DNA of 64,000 bases from Amphiura filiformis (GCF_039555335.1 NC_092628.1:60871547-60935546), one strand, 5' to 3'. Shown: positions 45,767 through 58,835, counted from the first letter of the stretch. The notes: generated by a model not told the origin, from the sequence alone. Numbers and translations are program-made.

Positions 45767-46876
45767 TTAAGGAGGCTGTGTACTCTCAGACATGCATGTA
45801 GTAAAAGTGCAATAACTTAGTAATTATTAGGCATAAGACATATAAAAGTATACATTTTTATGAAGGCAAGACATCAATAAATCTTAATATAAATACAGAT
45901 TTGGGGTAAAAACAACAATTATGAAGAAAATCACAAAAAGTGAGTTTTTGGCAATATTTGTTAGGTACATCATAACAAAAAACACTCTTTCCAAAATATT
46001 TTATTTTGTTTTTATCTCAATCTTGAGGCTCCATTCCAAAAACGTTTTTTTTTTTTTTTTTGATATTGGCCTTATTTTTTGAAATATTGACCATATAAGG
46101 CGTCAAATTGAACTTTTTAAAATTCACAAACGCCTATTTACACAAAATGATGCCTAAAATCGGAAATAGAAAAAAATATAAAAAATGAGAAAACTGTTTC
46201 TTGAGTCGATCATGCTTTTTACGATGATCATATTTGCTTACCTATAGATGCTGTATTTATTGAGTTATCGTAGTACCTAAATCGTCATTTTACCAAGAAA
46301 ATGAACATTGAAATAATGGCCGTTGAAGTTTAAAGTGGTCACATTTTGCACTTTCATCGAATCTCGCAGGAGAATGCGGCAGTTTTTATTTTTCTAACTT
46401 ACATTACATAAACATCGGGTAAATCCACAGCCCCTTGAGAAGTTTGAGCGAAATCCATTCATAACTTGATATTTAAATCGGGGGAAAGAACTTGAAAAAA
46501 CCCACATTTTATCAGTTAAAACGGAGCCATATGACCACTAGGCTTTTGTGCTTCCGTGGTGTTTCCATAAGATGCGCCGTGCATGCAGATAAGCGACGTG
46601 TATGCATAGCGTATTTGTGCGTTAACAAATTGCGCGATACGCAACGCGATGCGTTGTTGTGCGCGTGTATCCTGCTGGTACAACAAAGATTTTCTTTCCT
46701 TTTCAATTTCAAACACGAATGGAATAGTGAAATAAAATCCTTAAAATATTGCAGTTGGAGTTTACAAATTTGGATTTTCATTCATTGTATTTATAAAAAA
46801 CATAACAAAGTACAAACATATCAAAAAAACTCAATTTTGCGAAAGAAACAATGTCTAGAGTACACAGCCGCGTTAA
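45767..46876. mobile_element. TTAA-bounded element with GGCTGTGTACTCT ends
   Basis: TTAA at 45767-45770 is followed by GGAGGCTGTGTACTCTCAGACAT. At the right, ATGTCTAGAGTACACAGCCGCG precedes TTAA at 46873-46876. These are mirrored ends of about 22 bases with a few mismatches. The interior of 1.06 kb has CAAAAAGTGAGTTTTTGGC and poly-T, and no recognisable protein. The 135-residue open frame at 46492-46899 runs across the boundary, so I do not trust it. It shares the TTAA at 46873 with the neighbouring family A element. Confidence 0.78.
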
Positions 46877-47232
46877 GGGGGTACTACACCCCTGCCTAAT
46901 TTTGTGCCTATTTTTTCATTTTTCTCAAAAATTATAGGGCATTGGTGACAAGTAAGATATGTATATTATAGGGCAAGGACTACAACTACTGCACTGGAAA
47001 TTTTATTTCAGCACAGACAACAGTTGTGGAGTTACAGTCAAAAATGAGGGAAAACCAATATTTGATCAATAAATCAATAACTGCTTGCCTAGAGTTGCTA
47101 GATTTTCAGTGCAGTAGTTGTAGTCCTTGCCCCTATAATATGCATATCTTACTTGTCACCAATGCGCTATAATTTTTTAGAAAAATGAATAAAATAGGCA
47201 TAAAATTGGCCAGGGGTGTAGTACCCCCTTAA
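46873..47232. mobile_element. TTAA-bounded palindromic element, family A copy 3
   Basis: TTAAGGGGGTACTACACCCCTG at the left is mirrored by CAGGGGTGTAGTACCCCCTTAA at the right. Inside, TCATTTTTCTCAAAAATTATAG, TTGGTGACAAGTAAGATATG and TATAGGGCAAGGACTACAACTACTGCACTG are also mirrored. This 360-base unit is the shortest and cleanest member of the family. Confidence 0.9.
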
Positions 47233-47675
47233 CCAAAAAGAACATTTCACCAGGATATACCCAGAGATGCCACTTTCTGGTTTTAGATTATAAGGAAAGT
47301 GGTTTGTTTCATTTTTTTCCAGTTTATTTTTCAGATTTGGAGTACCCTGGCCCTGGAGGTAAATGCTAGGCTCATTTATACTTTTAAAAAAAATAAAACC
47401 CAGAAAAACAGAAAACATTTTGTCTTCAATATGTAAAGTTTAATTTGCGTTTTGTCATAGTCATAGTATTAATAATTTCAAAATGGATACAAATCCAATG
47501 CACTTGGAAATCATTAGTAGACTATGACAAGAACACAAATTATAACTTAAGTATATAGGGGGCCTATATTGAAAACCCAAAATGTTATTTTTTTTAAAAT
47601 CATGAATGATCCTAGCATTTACACTACAAATCCGAAAAAAAAAATCAATTTCTGAAATTTTTGAGACATTGAGGG
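47233..47675. other. Non-coding stretch, nothing recognised
   Basis: AT-rich. The short minus-strand open frame at 47167-47418 overlaps the MITE end and has no domain. Confidence 0.35.
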
Positions 47676-47962
47676 GGGTACTTTATTTGAAGGTGGGACT
47701 ATTATACTCCCATCAGTACGGTTATGTCAGTTAAACCAAATTAATTCCTTTAGCTGATATTTTTTGTTTCTCAAACTATTAGAAAACTGACAAAAATAGC
47801 TAGAAATCAATGCCAAGAGGTGGTACTTTATTTGAAGGTGGGACTATACTCCCATCAGTACGGTTAGGTCAGGTAAGACCAAATAAATTCCTTTAGCTGA
47901 TATTTTTGTTTCTCAAACTATTAGAAAACTGACAAATACGGCTAGAAATCAATGCCAAGAGA
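47676..47962 (+). repeat. Direct tandem duplication of about 145 bases
   Basis: GGTACTTTATTTGAAGGTGGGACT...CAATGCCAAGAG occurs twice head to tail (from 47677 and from 47822). The copies differ by a few substitutions and small indels, so the duplication is fairly recent. Confidence 0.88.
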
Positions 47963-48225
47963 GCCCTTAAAGTGAAGTGGCTTTGAAAAGTTGTAAAATC
48001 CAGGCGAACCCCTTGACCCCCACCCACCCACCATTTCCCCTTTGCTTGTTGTGTGGGCATTGTCAATGGCTTTATTAAGTTTCGGAGTGGCATCTCTGTG
48101 TACCACACCACACCACAAAGACCAAGACACCAGAAGCTTGTTCTTAAATAATACTTGAAGCCATATTGTAACATTTGCTGAGGAGAACACACCTCAATAT
48201 TTTTCAACATTCAGTTTTTTACACA

Positions 48226-50293
48226 TACACATCCAGTTTCTCATTCGCGGTTTACCACCGCGGCAGATTACCTTCGCGGCTACACCTGGTGTAGCCCTGA
48301 AGCTACACCTTAATAGAGCTACTCTGAAGCTACTCCGCAGTAGCTACACCTTAGCAAACCCATAGTGGATACACCATATCAGAGCTACTTCGCTGTTACT
48401 CCATCCATTGTCTGTCTAGAAGCCAACTCCGGTGCTACACTAGTGCCAACTTATGGATACGCCATATCGGAGCTACTCCAAGGTACTCTTAAGAAGCTAC
48501 TCTGAAGTACATCTGATAGCTGTCAGCCACGAGCCAACCCTGAGTAACACGAAGTCAGCTCCGTGTACAACCGCAGCCAAACGGGTCATTGACCGGCAGC
48601 GGTAACCAACTCGCCGAACAGCGTGAATCGGCAGCGTACTAGTAGCGCGTACCTAGCTATTTTTAGCAAAGTTTAACGTTTGTTGTTTTGATTAATTGAT
48701 TGACCATGTTTGCACGCTTGCATAGGGCGTCATGAATCGTTTTCAGCCACACGGAGCGAGAATCACCGCGTTGTCGATGTCACGGAGACATTTTGTTTTT
48801 ATTTAGTGGTTGTTTCCTTTGTAGAAACTTGTTCTTTTGTTTAACGACAGTACGACTTCTTCTCAATTTGTTTTTAAAATCATTTTTAATCATTATTTAA
48901 TTTTGTGTTTCTTGTTATGTTTTTAGTTTTGCTAAACTTCAGATGTTTGCGTGACGTTGTTTTTCTGTATTTTAAAGAAAGTGGGCATACTGCGGTGTGC
49001 GGTTCTACTTTCCCATGTTGTTTGTTTATTACCCAAGTTTATTATTAGGCCCACAGTTAAAATTTATTCATGATTTATACTTCTTGAATTTCTTGTTTTC
49101 ACGCCGTTTTCCTAACATTTTGCATCACATTACTTTACTGTTGCAAGTCGTAGGCCTATGCAGTTTTGATATTTTACATGTTTTGGTTAGGCCCTACTAG
49201 TCTTTCATCTTTTATTGATGTTATTCGCAGTTTTCATATTTTTTTTACTTGGTTGTTATTCATCTTTTACTTTGACTTACCTATTTGATATGTGTTTTTT
49301 CGTTTGTTTGAGTAGGCCGTATTTTGTTTGTTTTTTAATCATTTTTCTTTGCTTATTATACTTGAATGATTGGTCACTTATTAAAAAGTAAATATTTAAA
49401 TAACTTACTAAACAATTAAATAGTAAATAAGTAAATTATAATACATATAAAGAAATAATAAATATAAAATTAATAATAAATTTAATAAAAGCGTAAAAAA
49501 TAACTGAATAAAAGTGGGGTCCTAAAATAAATATTAGCTGTAAAATGACCAATTATTCAAGTATAATATGCAAAGAAAAATGCTTAAAAATATACAAAAT
49601 GCAGGCCTACTCAAACAAATGAAAAAACAAGTAAGCAAACAGGTAATCAAATTAAAAAGCTAAATAACAACCAAGTTAATGACAATCATTATCATTCTAT
49701 TATTGATTATTTTACATAGGCCTAGGCCTACGAGTACTATTCATTTTTGTATTTAGGCCTAAATAATGCACATGTTTACTTATTTACTTTCTTATTTGTG
49801 TAGTTTTTACAAGTTTGTTAATTTAATTATCTATTTATTTACTTGTTTATTCATTGATAAATTTATTTAGTCAATTATTTTGATCATTAATTTTACTTAC
49901 TTGCTTATTTCTGAACCTGTTTATGTATTTATGTAGGCCTATTTACTTGTTTATTATTTTCTATTATTATATTATTAACATATATTTGAAAAATAATAAA
50001 AGAAAGAAAGAAAGAAAGAACAAAAATCCCTAATATATCCTAATAAAAGCATACAATAAAGCTAAATTGAGAAAATAGCATTAAATCTGGCAACAGATCA
50101 TCACGCATTTTTTTTACAGAGTACCTCTAGAGGTACTCCGCTATAGTCTGTCTCTACGGGAGGTACACCGTGGAAAACCGGATAGGAGTAGTCCACGGAT
50201 TTTTTTTTCTCGTTACGGTACACCGCTACAGAGTAGCCCTGGGGGTAATCCGGAGTAGCTCCAGAGTACATCCAGTGAGAAATTGGATGTGTA
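48226..50293. mobile_element. 2.1 kb element with TACACATCCA ends and GCTACACC / GAGCTACTCC arrays
   Basis: TACACATCCAGTTTCTCA at 48226 is mirrored by TGAGAAATTGGATGTGTA at 50276-50293, with one mismatch in 18. Inside each end lies a few hundred bases of degenerate words. The left (48265-48600) carries GCTACACC, GAAGCTACTC and GGAGCTACTCC. The right (50100-50290) carries mostly their complements, GGAGTAGCTCC, GAGTAGCCC and GGTACACCG. The centre (about 48780-50050) is AT-rich, with TTTGTTT- and AATAAATAAT-type words and an (AAAG)n run near 50003. No transposase was seen. It is fold-back-like in organisation. Confidence 0.65.
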
Positions 50294-51742
50294 CTTACTA
50301 GTACCCTGTAAAAATCAAGACTAGGTGCTGTAGTGAAGCGCAGGAACCATCGTTTAATTATTACAATGAAAATATTAGTCAAACGTATGCGATGTTCATA
50401 ACACAGTACATACAATCACGGCATGTGGGATGGTCATACACATCAAAGGACTGTGCCATAGCACGACAGACCAAGTGACTCACATTGGCGACATTGGCAC
50501 TGATGGTAAATTCCAATTTTCTTTGTTCAGCTCAAAATTAAAAGGTGGCGTATCTGACAGTAAAAGCAAACATTTTATGGAAAAGAAATACCATTTTTTA
50601 CAGAAATGTTACAATATGGCTTCAAATGTATACAGTAACAACACAGGTTGTATCAAAATTCTTAGTACCATCAGTTTCCAGTGATCTTGGATATGACTGC
50701 CACATCCAAATGCAACATGTGATCCACCGTCATAGGGGCCCCCGTGATCCACCATCATAGGGGTACCCAGTGATCCATCATCATAGGGGTACCTCATGAT
50801 CCATCATAGGGGCCTTTTGACACTATGTCACTGCAGATACCACTGGCCATTTGCCTATGGTTTAGGTACATGTATAGTGGTGTACTAATAATATTATAAA
50901 ATGTGCTTTAAAATGAATTTTGATCTTGTTGCACTGCTGGACAAAATCCAAACTCTTAATTCTCTAAATAAAAACTGCATACCAGTATCATCTTGAATAG
51001 ATCAGGGCTCATAGTTTTCCATTTACACTTCATTTCACCTTGAGTTTGGTAGTGACATATAGTGCTTTTATACAGTTGCACCACAAGCATGCCAATAAAC
51101 TGCCCTTGTATGCATGCATATACACTGTGTGAGATTTGATACTACGACTGGCGTAATTCACACCTATCACTACGTAACTCGACATGAAACAATGTATAAA
51201 CTATAAATTTTTGCAGAAAACCTTTTACAAATTAAGCGTACTGCTAACTGTCCACCGCGTATTATTTTCCACAACTTCTATGCACACGTTTGACATCATG
51301 CGTGATACACGATGGTTAATGCATAAAAGGAACCTTGCAACAGATTATATTGTGTCATAGATGGGCATGTCCAATATAGAGTATGCTTGTGCACTACGAT
51401 AAAAAAACTTTTTTTTTTCAAACCGGTTACATCATATCTTGGTGCAACTCTTGGCAGGAACTTATTTTGTTCTACAGTAAACCGGGACAGTAAACAAATA
51501 AAACAGGTGTGTACTGCAAAACAACAAAAATTAGCTCAAATGTATCTATTTATAAAGATTTGATAGTGCACCAAAACAGTACTGAGCAAGTTAGCTAAAA
51601 GTAAAACCTTTGCCTTCGGATATAACTTACGTAATTGTGTCACTGCTACGTACTATGAGCATCACCAGACATGACACGAAACCTTAGCATTCATTGCACA
51701 GCATCACACTTTCAACACACATATTATTGCATCCTTGTCCCT
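50294..51742. other. Region downstream of PPCS, nothing recognised
   Basis: It would contain the PPCS 3' untranslated region at its right side. Degenerate GATCCACCATCATAGGGG words at 50718-50815 form a short tandem repeat. No gene was supported. Confidence 0.4.
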
Positions 51743-54700
51743 CTATGTACTACCATTCCCATTTTCTGTTATAAATTGTGCATGTTGTTCTGTAAGTTTC
51801 TTGACAATATGTTCTTCAATGTCTGCTTCATGGCTTAATTCTTCTTCTGTTAAGGAGATAGTAAAGTGCTTGTCTTGGGTTACTATGGTAACCTGTCTTC
51901 GGCGATCCTCAAGAATGTTGGCGATTACCACCTATAGGAAGAAAACAACATTGTAGTATCACATAGGTTACACATCTATAAAAGGTGTAGGATAGTTTAC
52001 TTTTCAAATTGACACATTCTGATAGGAAAGAAAAACTACTTACTTACAGATGGACTCTTTGAGTTATTTTAAAACAAAATACTTCATATGTAATTTTATT
52101 GGAAATTAAATTCACTTGGAATTTTGTTGGGTTTATTCACAATGTTTATTCTAGTTCAATAATTTATAGTCAAGGACAACATTTTTCTATTGAATAGTCA
52201 CGAGTGCTCTCATGGAGGAAGTGATTTGATTCTGATGTTCAATCTACAGTGGTGCATTGAGACAAATCAAAATGTAAGCATGTATACAGCTTTATTCTGT
52301 AAGTTACTTTTACAGAATAAAGCTGTATACATTAAAATTCCTCAATAGATTCTTTATACTAGTCTAAATTCATGAATATCTTCCATACCCTAAAACAAGT
52401 GATCAAAAGTGACGTTTAAATAGCACCACAATAAGGGTGAAAATAAAGCTGCAAAATGATCAAAGTGATGTCTGTTTGTGAAATCTCTGTAACATATGTG
52501 ACAAAGATTGGGGGATTTCCAGAATTTTACACTTATATAAAATAGTGCAAATGTGATGCCCCATCTTGAACTGCATTTATATGACTGCAGAATCCTCCAC
52601 CCCTAATGTGTGTCACATGCAATACTTTGTTCAGCTTATAATTAGCAAAAATAACTTGATTTTTAAGTGTGTGCCAGTCATTACGCAAAGTGCAACTAGC
52701 ATTATATAGGTGCTGCACTCAATTGCGTGTTTATGATTCTATATCAATAAGTCTTTACCATTTATATATAAGCCAAACAAAATATAATACAGCTTCTTTC
52801 AAAAATCAAGAACACCTAGTTCTATGAATCATTCATTGCCAAAGATTGAATATTCAACACTAAGAATAGCATATAGAGTATTATATCACTCATACATAAA
52901 TTCTAGACAGTTCATTGGTTGATTACCATTTATCATTTTTACCATCAGCCTCTCCATGTGATAGTTTTTACCATCATAGTGCTGCGCCGTAGTGCGCCAG
53001 CGCCAAGCCGTGCGCTGACTCTTGGACTCGCCGATTTAGTTATGGGTGGACCCCAAAATGTGAAGTATATCACGGCAAAACATGGTGGTATGTTGATGAA
53101 AAAATGTATTTCCTACCTTAAATAGTATTTTAGTAATAGAATTTATGTAAGAGTGATATAAAACAAATATTAACTGTCTCGGTGGCAAGTGGAATGGAAC
53201 AATCCATCTTTCACCTCGTGATTATATTTCGACCATCACACTCATAGACAGTTATTTGTATACTGGTACATACCTGATGGTTAAACTTGATCAATGCTTG
53301 TCTTGCTTTCTTCAACAATAGGTCCTTGTCTGTCTCTAGTTTAAAGGAGGTAACAAATGCTTTTGTAGCCCAGTGTCTCACCAATGGGGCTAGCATTTTA
53401 GGTACTTTACATAGAGAGATCTGAGGTGGACCATCTGAGGACTGAATCTTATGCTCAGGCTGTGTGAAAAAACAAAAAAGAAAGTGATAATATTAAGTTG
53501 CACCATATGGTAATTTCAATCAATTATTTCATTGATCCCCTGAAAGTAACATTCTACACATAGATGTTTGTGGATCTGATTTGCTTTCTGCAATTTCCCT
53601 CACTCAAAATGCAGTCCAAAAACTCAAAAGTCCAAGATGGACTGTATCATCATACTTTGTCCTCCTGCTCTCAATGTTTCACACGGAACTGAGCCACTTC
53701 CAAAGGAATCTACAAGTGATGATATTAGACTATCAATGCATTGCGCAGAAATCGCATCTTCCCTGTTGGTGAGTGCTAAAAAACGATCTATTTCTACCAT
53801 TTTTACATCTTTTGATCCACAAATTGGCTTTTTATTGTGATTTTAGCCAATACCCTTCGAGTTATGTCGAAGTGACACAATATTTAGAATTGTCAAGATC
53901 TTGTAATTCTAGCAGTAAGTCCAATTAAAGCAAAAATTAAAAACAAAAATGTATTATTTGATTTGTTTCAATATTTTAACCCCGTATCAGAAGAGCTAAA
54001 AGACCTACTGATTACCATATCTTGACTTACCATATCTTGTCCTGGAATGTAGAAATCTGAGACAGCTGCAGCCAAGTAGAACATAGCCTTTGAGCCAGCA
54101 AAGTGTAGTGCTTCAGCAGCAGCTCTTAATAGATAGAGGTATTCCTGTAAAAATACATACTCCACAGACAGAAGACGCTTACTTGTCTTGACGGTTTGGT
54201 ATGATTTGAGTAGTTCTAACATGTTTGGTGCTTTTGTTTGGTCCACTGAAGTTAACAAAGAAATTACAATTAACTACACTCAGTTTGACAATTCTAGCAT
54301 GATTTAATCATCATTAAAGTATCATAGCTCAACATAAAATCCATCATATAATTTGGAATGATTTAAGTAGTTTGTTATGACAAAAATAATAATCACAGTC
54401 AATTTTACAATTGTTTACAATTTTGATAGTAAACTGAACTAGAAAATTAGTATTATGTAATGTAATTATCTGTATATTTGATTTTAACTTCACTTTTGCC
54501 TTTTCTCTAGTCTAGTACTTCCCGGGGTCACTCCCATTGTGGCCTGTACACCATCCGCGATAATCAACTTTTGAAAAGCACCCTAAACAAGGATTTAACC
54601 CTTGGCTAAAACAATACCCTAAACAGGGATTTTATTCCTTGCATCAAATTTCATACCCTAAATTTCATTTCCGCGTATTAGCAATTGCAATTTTGCTACC

Positions 54701-57700
54701 CTTTTTTCCAATATTTCATGTTTTTGACACCCTAAACGCTAAGTTATGCAGATCGTGCTTACCCACCGAAAAACTACCCTTTTACGCGTTTTCATTATCG
54801 CGGATGGTGTTACAGGCCACAATGGGAGTGACCCCCCCGGGAGTACTTCATCTTTCTAATTTTTTTGTGATCTTTTCTTCTAGAGAAGAATCTATCTAAT
54901 TAATTGAAAATGAAATTGACAATAATCTGTTTGCATTTTGCAGTGTGAAGACTGTACTATGGGCACTCACCTGTTATTATTTGTGAGTTATCCGTTTCAC
55001 TATCTATCTGTAACATATCTAGAAATGAATGTCTGCTGAAATGACGCATATAGGGCTCCAAACTTTTATGTCGAAATAAGAAGATCACAGCGTAGCCTTC
55101 TGAGAGAAAATATCTGGTATGATGAGTTATGGATAATAAAGTTAATCGCTGATACATCTGGATTTATAATATCCAACTTATTAAACCACTTCAGGGTGCT
55201 GTTGGGAAATTCAACATCATGTATCTAACAAGGTGAGCCACCAGATAAGAACATGGGAAAAGGTCCTGTTTTAACATGCGGGAAGAAAACCATAGCACCA
55301 GGAATAAACCTGCGAGGATGGTCATAAATCAACAACCATGCTCACTCTTGGCACTGTGGGGAAATGAACCCTGGCAGAGGTGAGAACCAATCCCATTATG
55401 ATTATACAAATGTATTATTACAAAATGTCTGTCTGTAACATTCCTAGCTAAAATTTAAAATGGGGACTTGTTTTGCACAATTTACCATCCATTCTTTAAG
55501 ATCAAACTCTGCTCTATTTGCCTCATAGGAGGCAAAATCGCATGGTGTTCCACCCAACTTTACTCTACTTTGCAGCAAGGTATTTTTGCTGCTGCTCACG
55601 CTGTGGAACAAAGTAATTCAGAGTGTTAAAAATAGCATTCATAACCGAGGTCATGAATATATGTGATGCGTGGGATCCCATCATATTCATTAGAGAATAA
55701 ATTTGGAGAAAACCTTCTGATAATTACATACACTCGCTGAGCAGCAAGACCTTCCTCTAAGCTTTTAATCCGATAAGCTGATTATCTATTTGTTTTCATG
55801 AATTGGAAGACATTCTTTGATGTATTACTGAGCTCAATCATCTGAAATTACTGGAGCATGAGTCACCCAGGCTGGTGGCTCAGCATAGTATTTTATTAAC
55901 AGAAGGTTTTCTCCAAATTCGTTTCCTAATGTAATATTTGTAAGCACAAAGACACAAATGCATGTCATTAATATCTCACAAATGCCTGCAAAATGCGTAA
56001 TTGTTCTTTACTTATTTCTTATATCTTAATGCACAAAAAGTGTGAATAATCACCGCAAGTAAGCCCACATACTTGTGCATTGGGTTTTAAATGCATATTA
56101 AAACAGTGAACGGAAGATACATTTTCAATAGGCTTTTAAACAATATGTTATTTTCATGAAGCAAATTCAGTAAAATGGTGATAATGAATGACAATGACTT
56201 TGCACCATCTGTTTTACAGAAATTATGTGAAATCATCACAGTTTTTGTTGGGCCTCTGTATTTTTTTCGATAAAGTAACCTTGGCCCACAAAACCCTCCA
56301 ATTCATACAATGACCTCAAAACAGATAGCACACAGTTTATATTATCTTATTAATAGGCATGTCCACTAAAAATTGAAGTACTTTTAAATTGATTCAGACC
56401 TAACTTATTGGATGGGAATTGATGAAAGAAACATTTTGGCGCTTAAATAATCTTAATCGGACGTTTCATTCCAGAGATATGGCCTTTTCGAGTGTCACGG
56501 TTTTATATAGGGCTGCTAGAACATGTTAAAAAGTTAAAGTCCAAAAGGAATACTAACAGAAAGTGCAACTTTAAGGTACTTTTTCTTAATGTATTTATTA
56601 ACTATCTTATCTGGAACATTATATTTGCTTATAACAACATGAAAATAAGATCATCCTGAAAATTTAATCGATTTTGTTGACATACAACAAAAACTATAAG
56701 ACCTCAAAACCCATGGTTTGTTTGTTGAAACCTCAAGCATGATCATAGATGGCCGCCATGGAAAATATCTCCATAGAGGAGATGAACAATAAGTGCATTA
56801 TTTCAAATGAAAAGCGGTAGTCTTAAACATTGTTCAATCTTTTAAAGTCAGCACATTTTATCTTCAAAAATTATTATATTTCATCATGGCATAAGTTTGG
56901 TAACATTAATCACTACCAATTTTGAGAAATGTGCTCCAACTCAAGGGTTATCTTTACTACATTGAGCAATACACTGTGTGCATGGAAGCCATGATGGTCC
57001 CCGGTTTTTATACTCCCTATGAAATGGACATGGTAGTGAGAAGTGCACGGGAAGTGCATGATTTGAGATGGGCCATGTAGGCTTAAACATTCTTAAATTT
57101 CTTAACATCCTACACATTTTGTCTTCATAAATAGTTAAATTTTATGAGTATGTAAGTTTGCTTGTCTGATTCACTCCAAATTCGGAGATAATTGCGTTTG
57201 AACACCTGATGCACGGAATGGTGTCACTTCAACCTGTTGTAGTTCTCATCTCATTAAATTTTTCATTAAAAAAGTTGATCTCTTCATGCAGGAAGGTCCT
57301 CTCTATTTACTGACCAAACAGGAAAAAGTTTGGTGAATGTTTTCTGGTGGAATCAAGAATTTCTTGAAACACCCTGATATAGGCCTACATTTGGATCAAA
57401 ACAAGTATGTACGCCATTTAACATGCCTGGGATTTCTTGTATCGATCAGTTTCTCCATAGACAATACGTGTGTGAGTGCACGCACACAGTAAATGAAAAA
57501 TCGTTCTAGTGGAAACTGTATTGAGAGTGGGCATCCCTATTATTAATAATGCACAGAACAGAACAATTGCCCTTGAATTGCTCTGCACTACGGGGAGCAG
57601 GGATATATTGAACCATACATATACAGCAACATCTAACATAGCTACAACAAAAATAGCTGTCAAATACATAAGGATACTCTGCTGAAGCTGCACCTCTTGT

Positions 57701-58278
57701 CCCAGAGCTAAAATTATCAATAAATCGTACTGTTCTACTCTCCATAGGTACTGCAGTGCCCCCAGACTAAAAAAGAAAGAAAGAAAGAAAAAAAAATTAC
57801 AATTTTTTTTACAAATGCATTAGTTACAGTAGGTAATAATATAGACCTAAAGTTCTTTTAAAAGTAGTTTTGTCCATTTGCCAAACAAATCATTACCATG
57901 AGTAATTGACATTCCAAAATTTCAAAAATAGCTGTTATCAAGATCTTGAGATACCCGCGTGCACCTCAATCAATGTGGGACCCTATAGATAAAATAACCC
58001 CGTGTTGTCTTACAACTGTTGGTCATTTAAAGCCCTTAAATTTTAGGCCTGCATTTAAAGATTGTATCATTTCTAAAGCATTCTGTACTACTTACAGTTA
58101 TCAATACAACTTTGGTCTGTTTCTTGAAATGTTCCTCAGCAAATGAGTGCATCTTCTCCCTTTTCTCCTTATAGTTTTGTGGTGCATCATGGGTAGCAAA
58201 AAATTGCACCCAGTCATCTCCTACACTATCTGTTCTCTTCAGTCTGCTGCTCTGTGGTGGTGATGTTGGAGTAGTCAT
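51743..58278 (-). CDS. PPCS: Phosphopantothenate-cysteine ligase (complete, six coding exons)
   Basis: PPCS joins cysteine to 4'-phosphopantothenate, the second step of coenzyme A synthesis, using a nucleotide triphosphate in the cytosol; animal forms are dimers. Exons on the minus strand are 58278-58096, 57766-57678, 55113-54971, 54245-54031, 53459-53274 and 51931-51743. They join in phase to give about 334 residues, against about 311 in human. The sequence begins [20 protein letters not shown] and continues [21 protein letters not shown], then [15 protein letters not shown] (the conserved SGGT and NFSSG nucleotide-binding blocks). Next come GYAVIFLFR, the [13 protein letters not shown] block, [22 protein letters not shown] and the C-terminal [11 protein letters not shown]. 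All splice sites are GT-AG; the exon 2 donor (GTATCC) is weak. An acceptor-like TTATTACAG about 25 bases upstream of the ATG suggests a leader exon. Introns hold several MITE-like units. No key residue appears lost. Confidence 0.96.
52282..52330. repeat. Perfect 21-base-arm hairpin in the last PPCS intron
   Basis: GTATACAGCTTTATTCTGTAA, seven loop bases, then its exact complement. It is too short for a typical microRNA precursor unless extended, and flanking bases do not clearly extend the stem. Confidence 0.85.
54514..54847. repeat. Palindromic MITE in PPCS intron (CCCGGGGTCACTCCC ends)
   Basis: AGTACTTCCCGGGGTCACTCCC at the left is mirrored by GGGAGTGACCCCCCCGGGAGTACT at the right. Inward, ATTGTGGCCTGTACACCATCCGCGATAAT pairs with ATTATCGCGGATGGTGTTACAGGCCACAAT. 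The centre repeats ACCCTAAACA / ACCCTAAAT words. It is about 334 bases, non-coding, and lies between PPCS exons 54971-55113 and 54031-54245. Confidence 0.88.
55690..55928. repeat. 239-base element with inverted ends in PPCS intron
   Basis: TTAGAGAATAAATTTGGAGAAAACCTTCTG at 55690 is mirrored by CAGAAGGTTTTCTCCAAATTCGTTTCCTAA ending at 55928. TTTGGAGAAAACCTTCTG is exact. The interior is non-coding. Confidence 0.75.
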
Positions 58279-58654
58279 TGTCTTCAGTGTCTAGATCTAT
58301 CACCTGTAATAAATTAAGGGTAGACAAGGTATTGTTGGTCGAAGCAACCTAAAAATCGATTTTCATTATCTAGATCAAGATGTTTTGCAAAAGTTCATTC
58401 TCCAAATCGTATACTTTGCAAACTTGCTTAATTTATTGTTGTTAACTGTACGTTTTACAAAAGTGTTGTTGTTTCAGCCCTCTTTACAACGTAACTCAAG
58501 AACCGCAGCACCTATAAAAGTATATCTGTGATATTTTAATTCTTCTACATTATATGCTCGCTATGAATTGAGCAATGCAGTTTTTGCCAAAGCTCACTAC
58601 CATTCGTAAGATGCTGTGAACTACCAAATCACAACAGTTTAAAATAATTAATAA
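58279..58654 (-). promoter_or_regulatory. Upstream region of PPCS
   Basis: It contains an acceptor-like site near 58304 and the presumed end of a leader intron. No TATA box or other defined element was recognised, so the promoter itself is not located. Confidence 0.3.
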
Positions 58655-58835
58655 CCCTAACCCTAACCGCCTAGGGGCTTTGGCGGCGACGGGAAGGGAA
58701 AAGAAGGAAGGAATAAAGAGAGAAAAGAAGGAAAGAAGTTGTTTGCTCTGGGTGGGAACCCGAGACCCCTCGCATGCCAGGCACACGGTCGGCGACACCT
58801 TGCCATGGGTCTTGGGCTTCGCTGGCCTATATATC
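58655..58835 (-). mobile_element. tRNA-derived SINE-like unit
   Basis: On the minus strand, TGGCAAGGTGTCGCCGACCGTGTGCCTGGCATGCGAG followed by GTCTCGGGTTCCCACCC resembles a tRNA with A- and B-box spacing. It continues with a pyrimidine-rich (CTTCTTT)n stretch and GGTTAGGGTTAGGGTTA at its end. It lies 0.4 kb upstream of PPCS. Confidence 0.5.

Noticed and set aside
46492..46899. Plus-strand 135-residue open frame, with antisense frames
   Set aside because: It crosses the boundary between two mobile elements and shows no recognisable family; it is better explained by the elements.
52282..52330. MicroRNA precursor
   Set aside because: Stem of only 21 pairs with no visible extension; typical animal precursors have stems over 30 pairs.
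58652..58668. TAACCCTAACCCTAACC as telomeric repeat
   Set aside because: Only about two and a half units inside a SINE-like tail; too short for an interstitial telomere claim.
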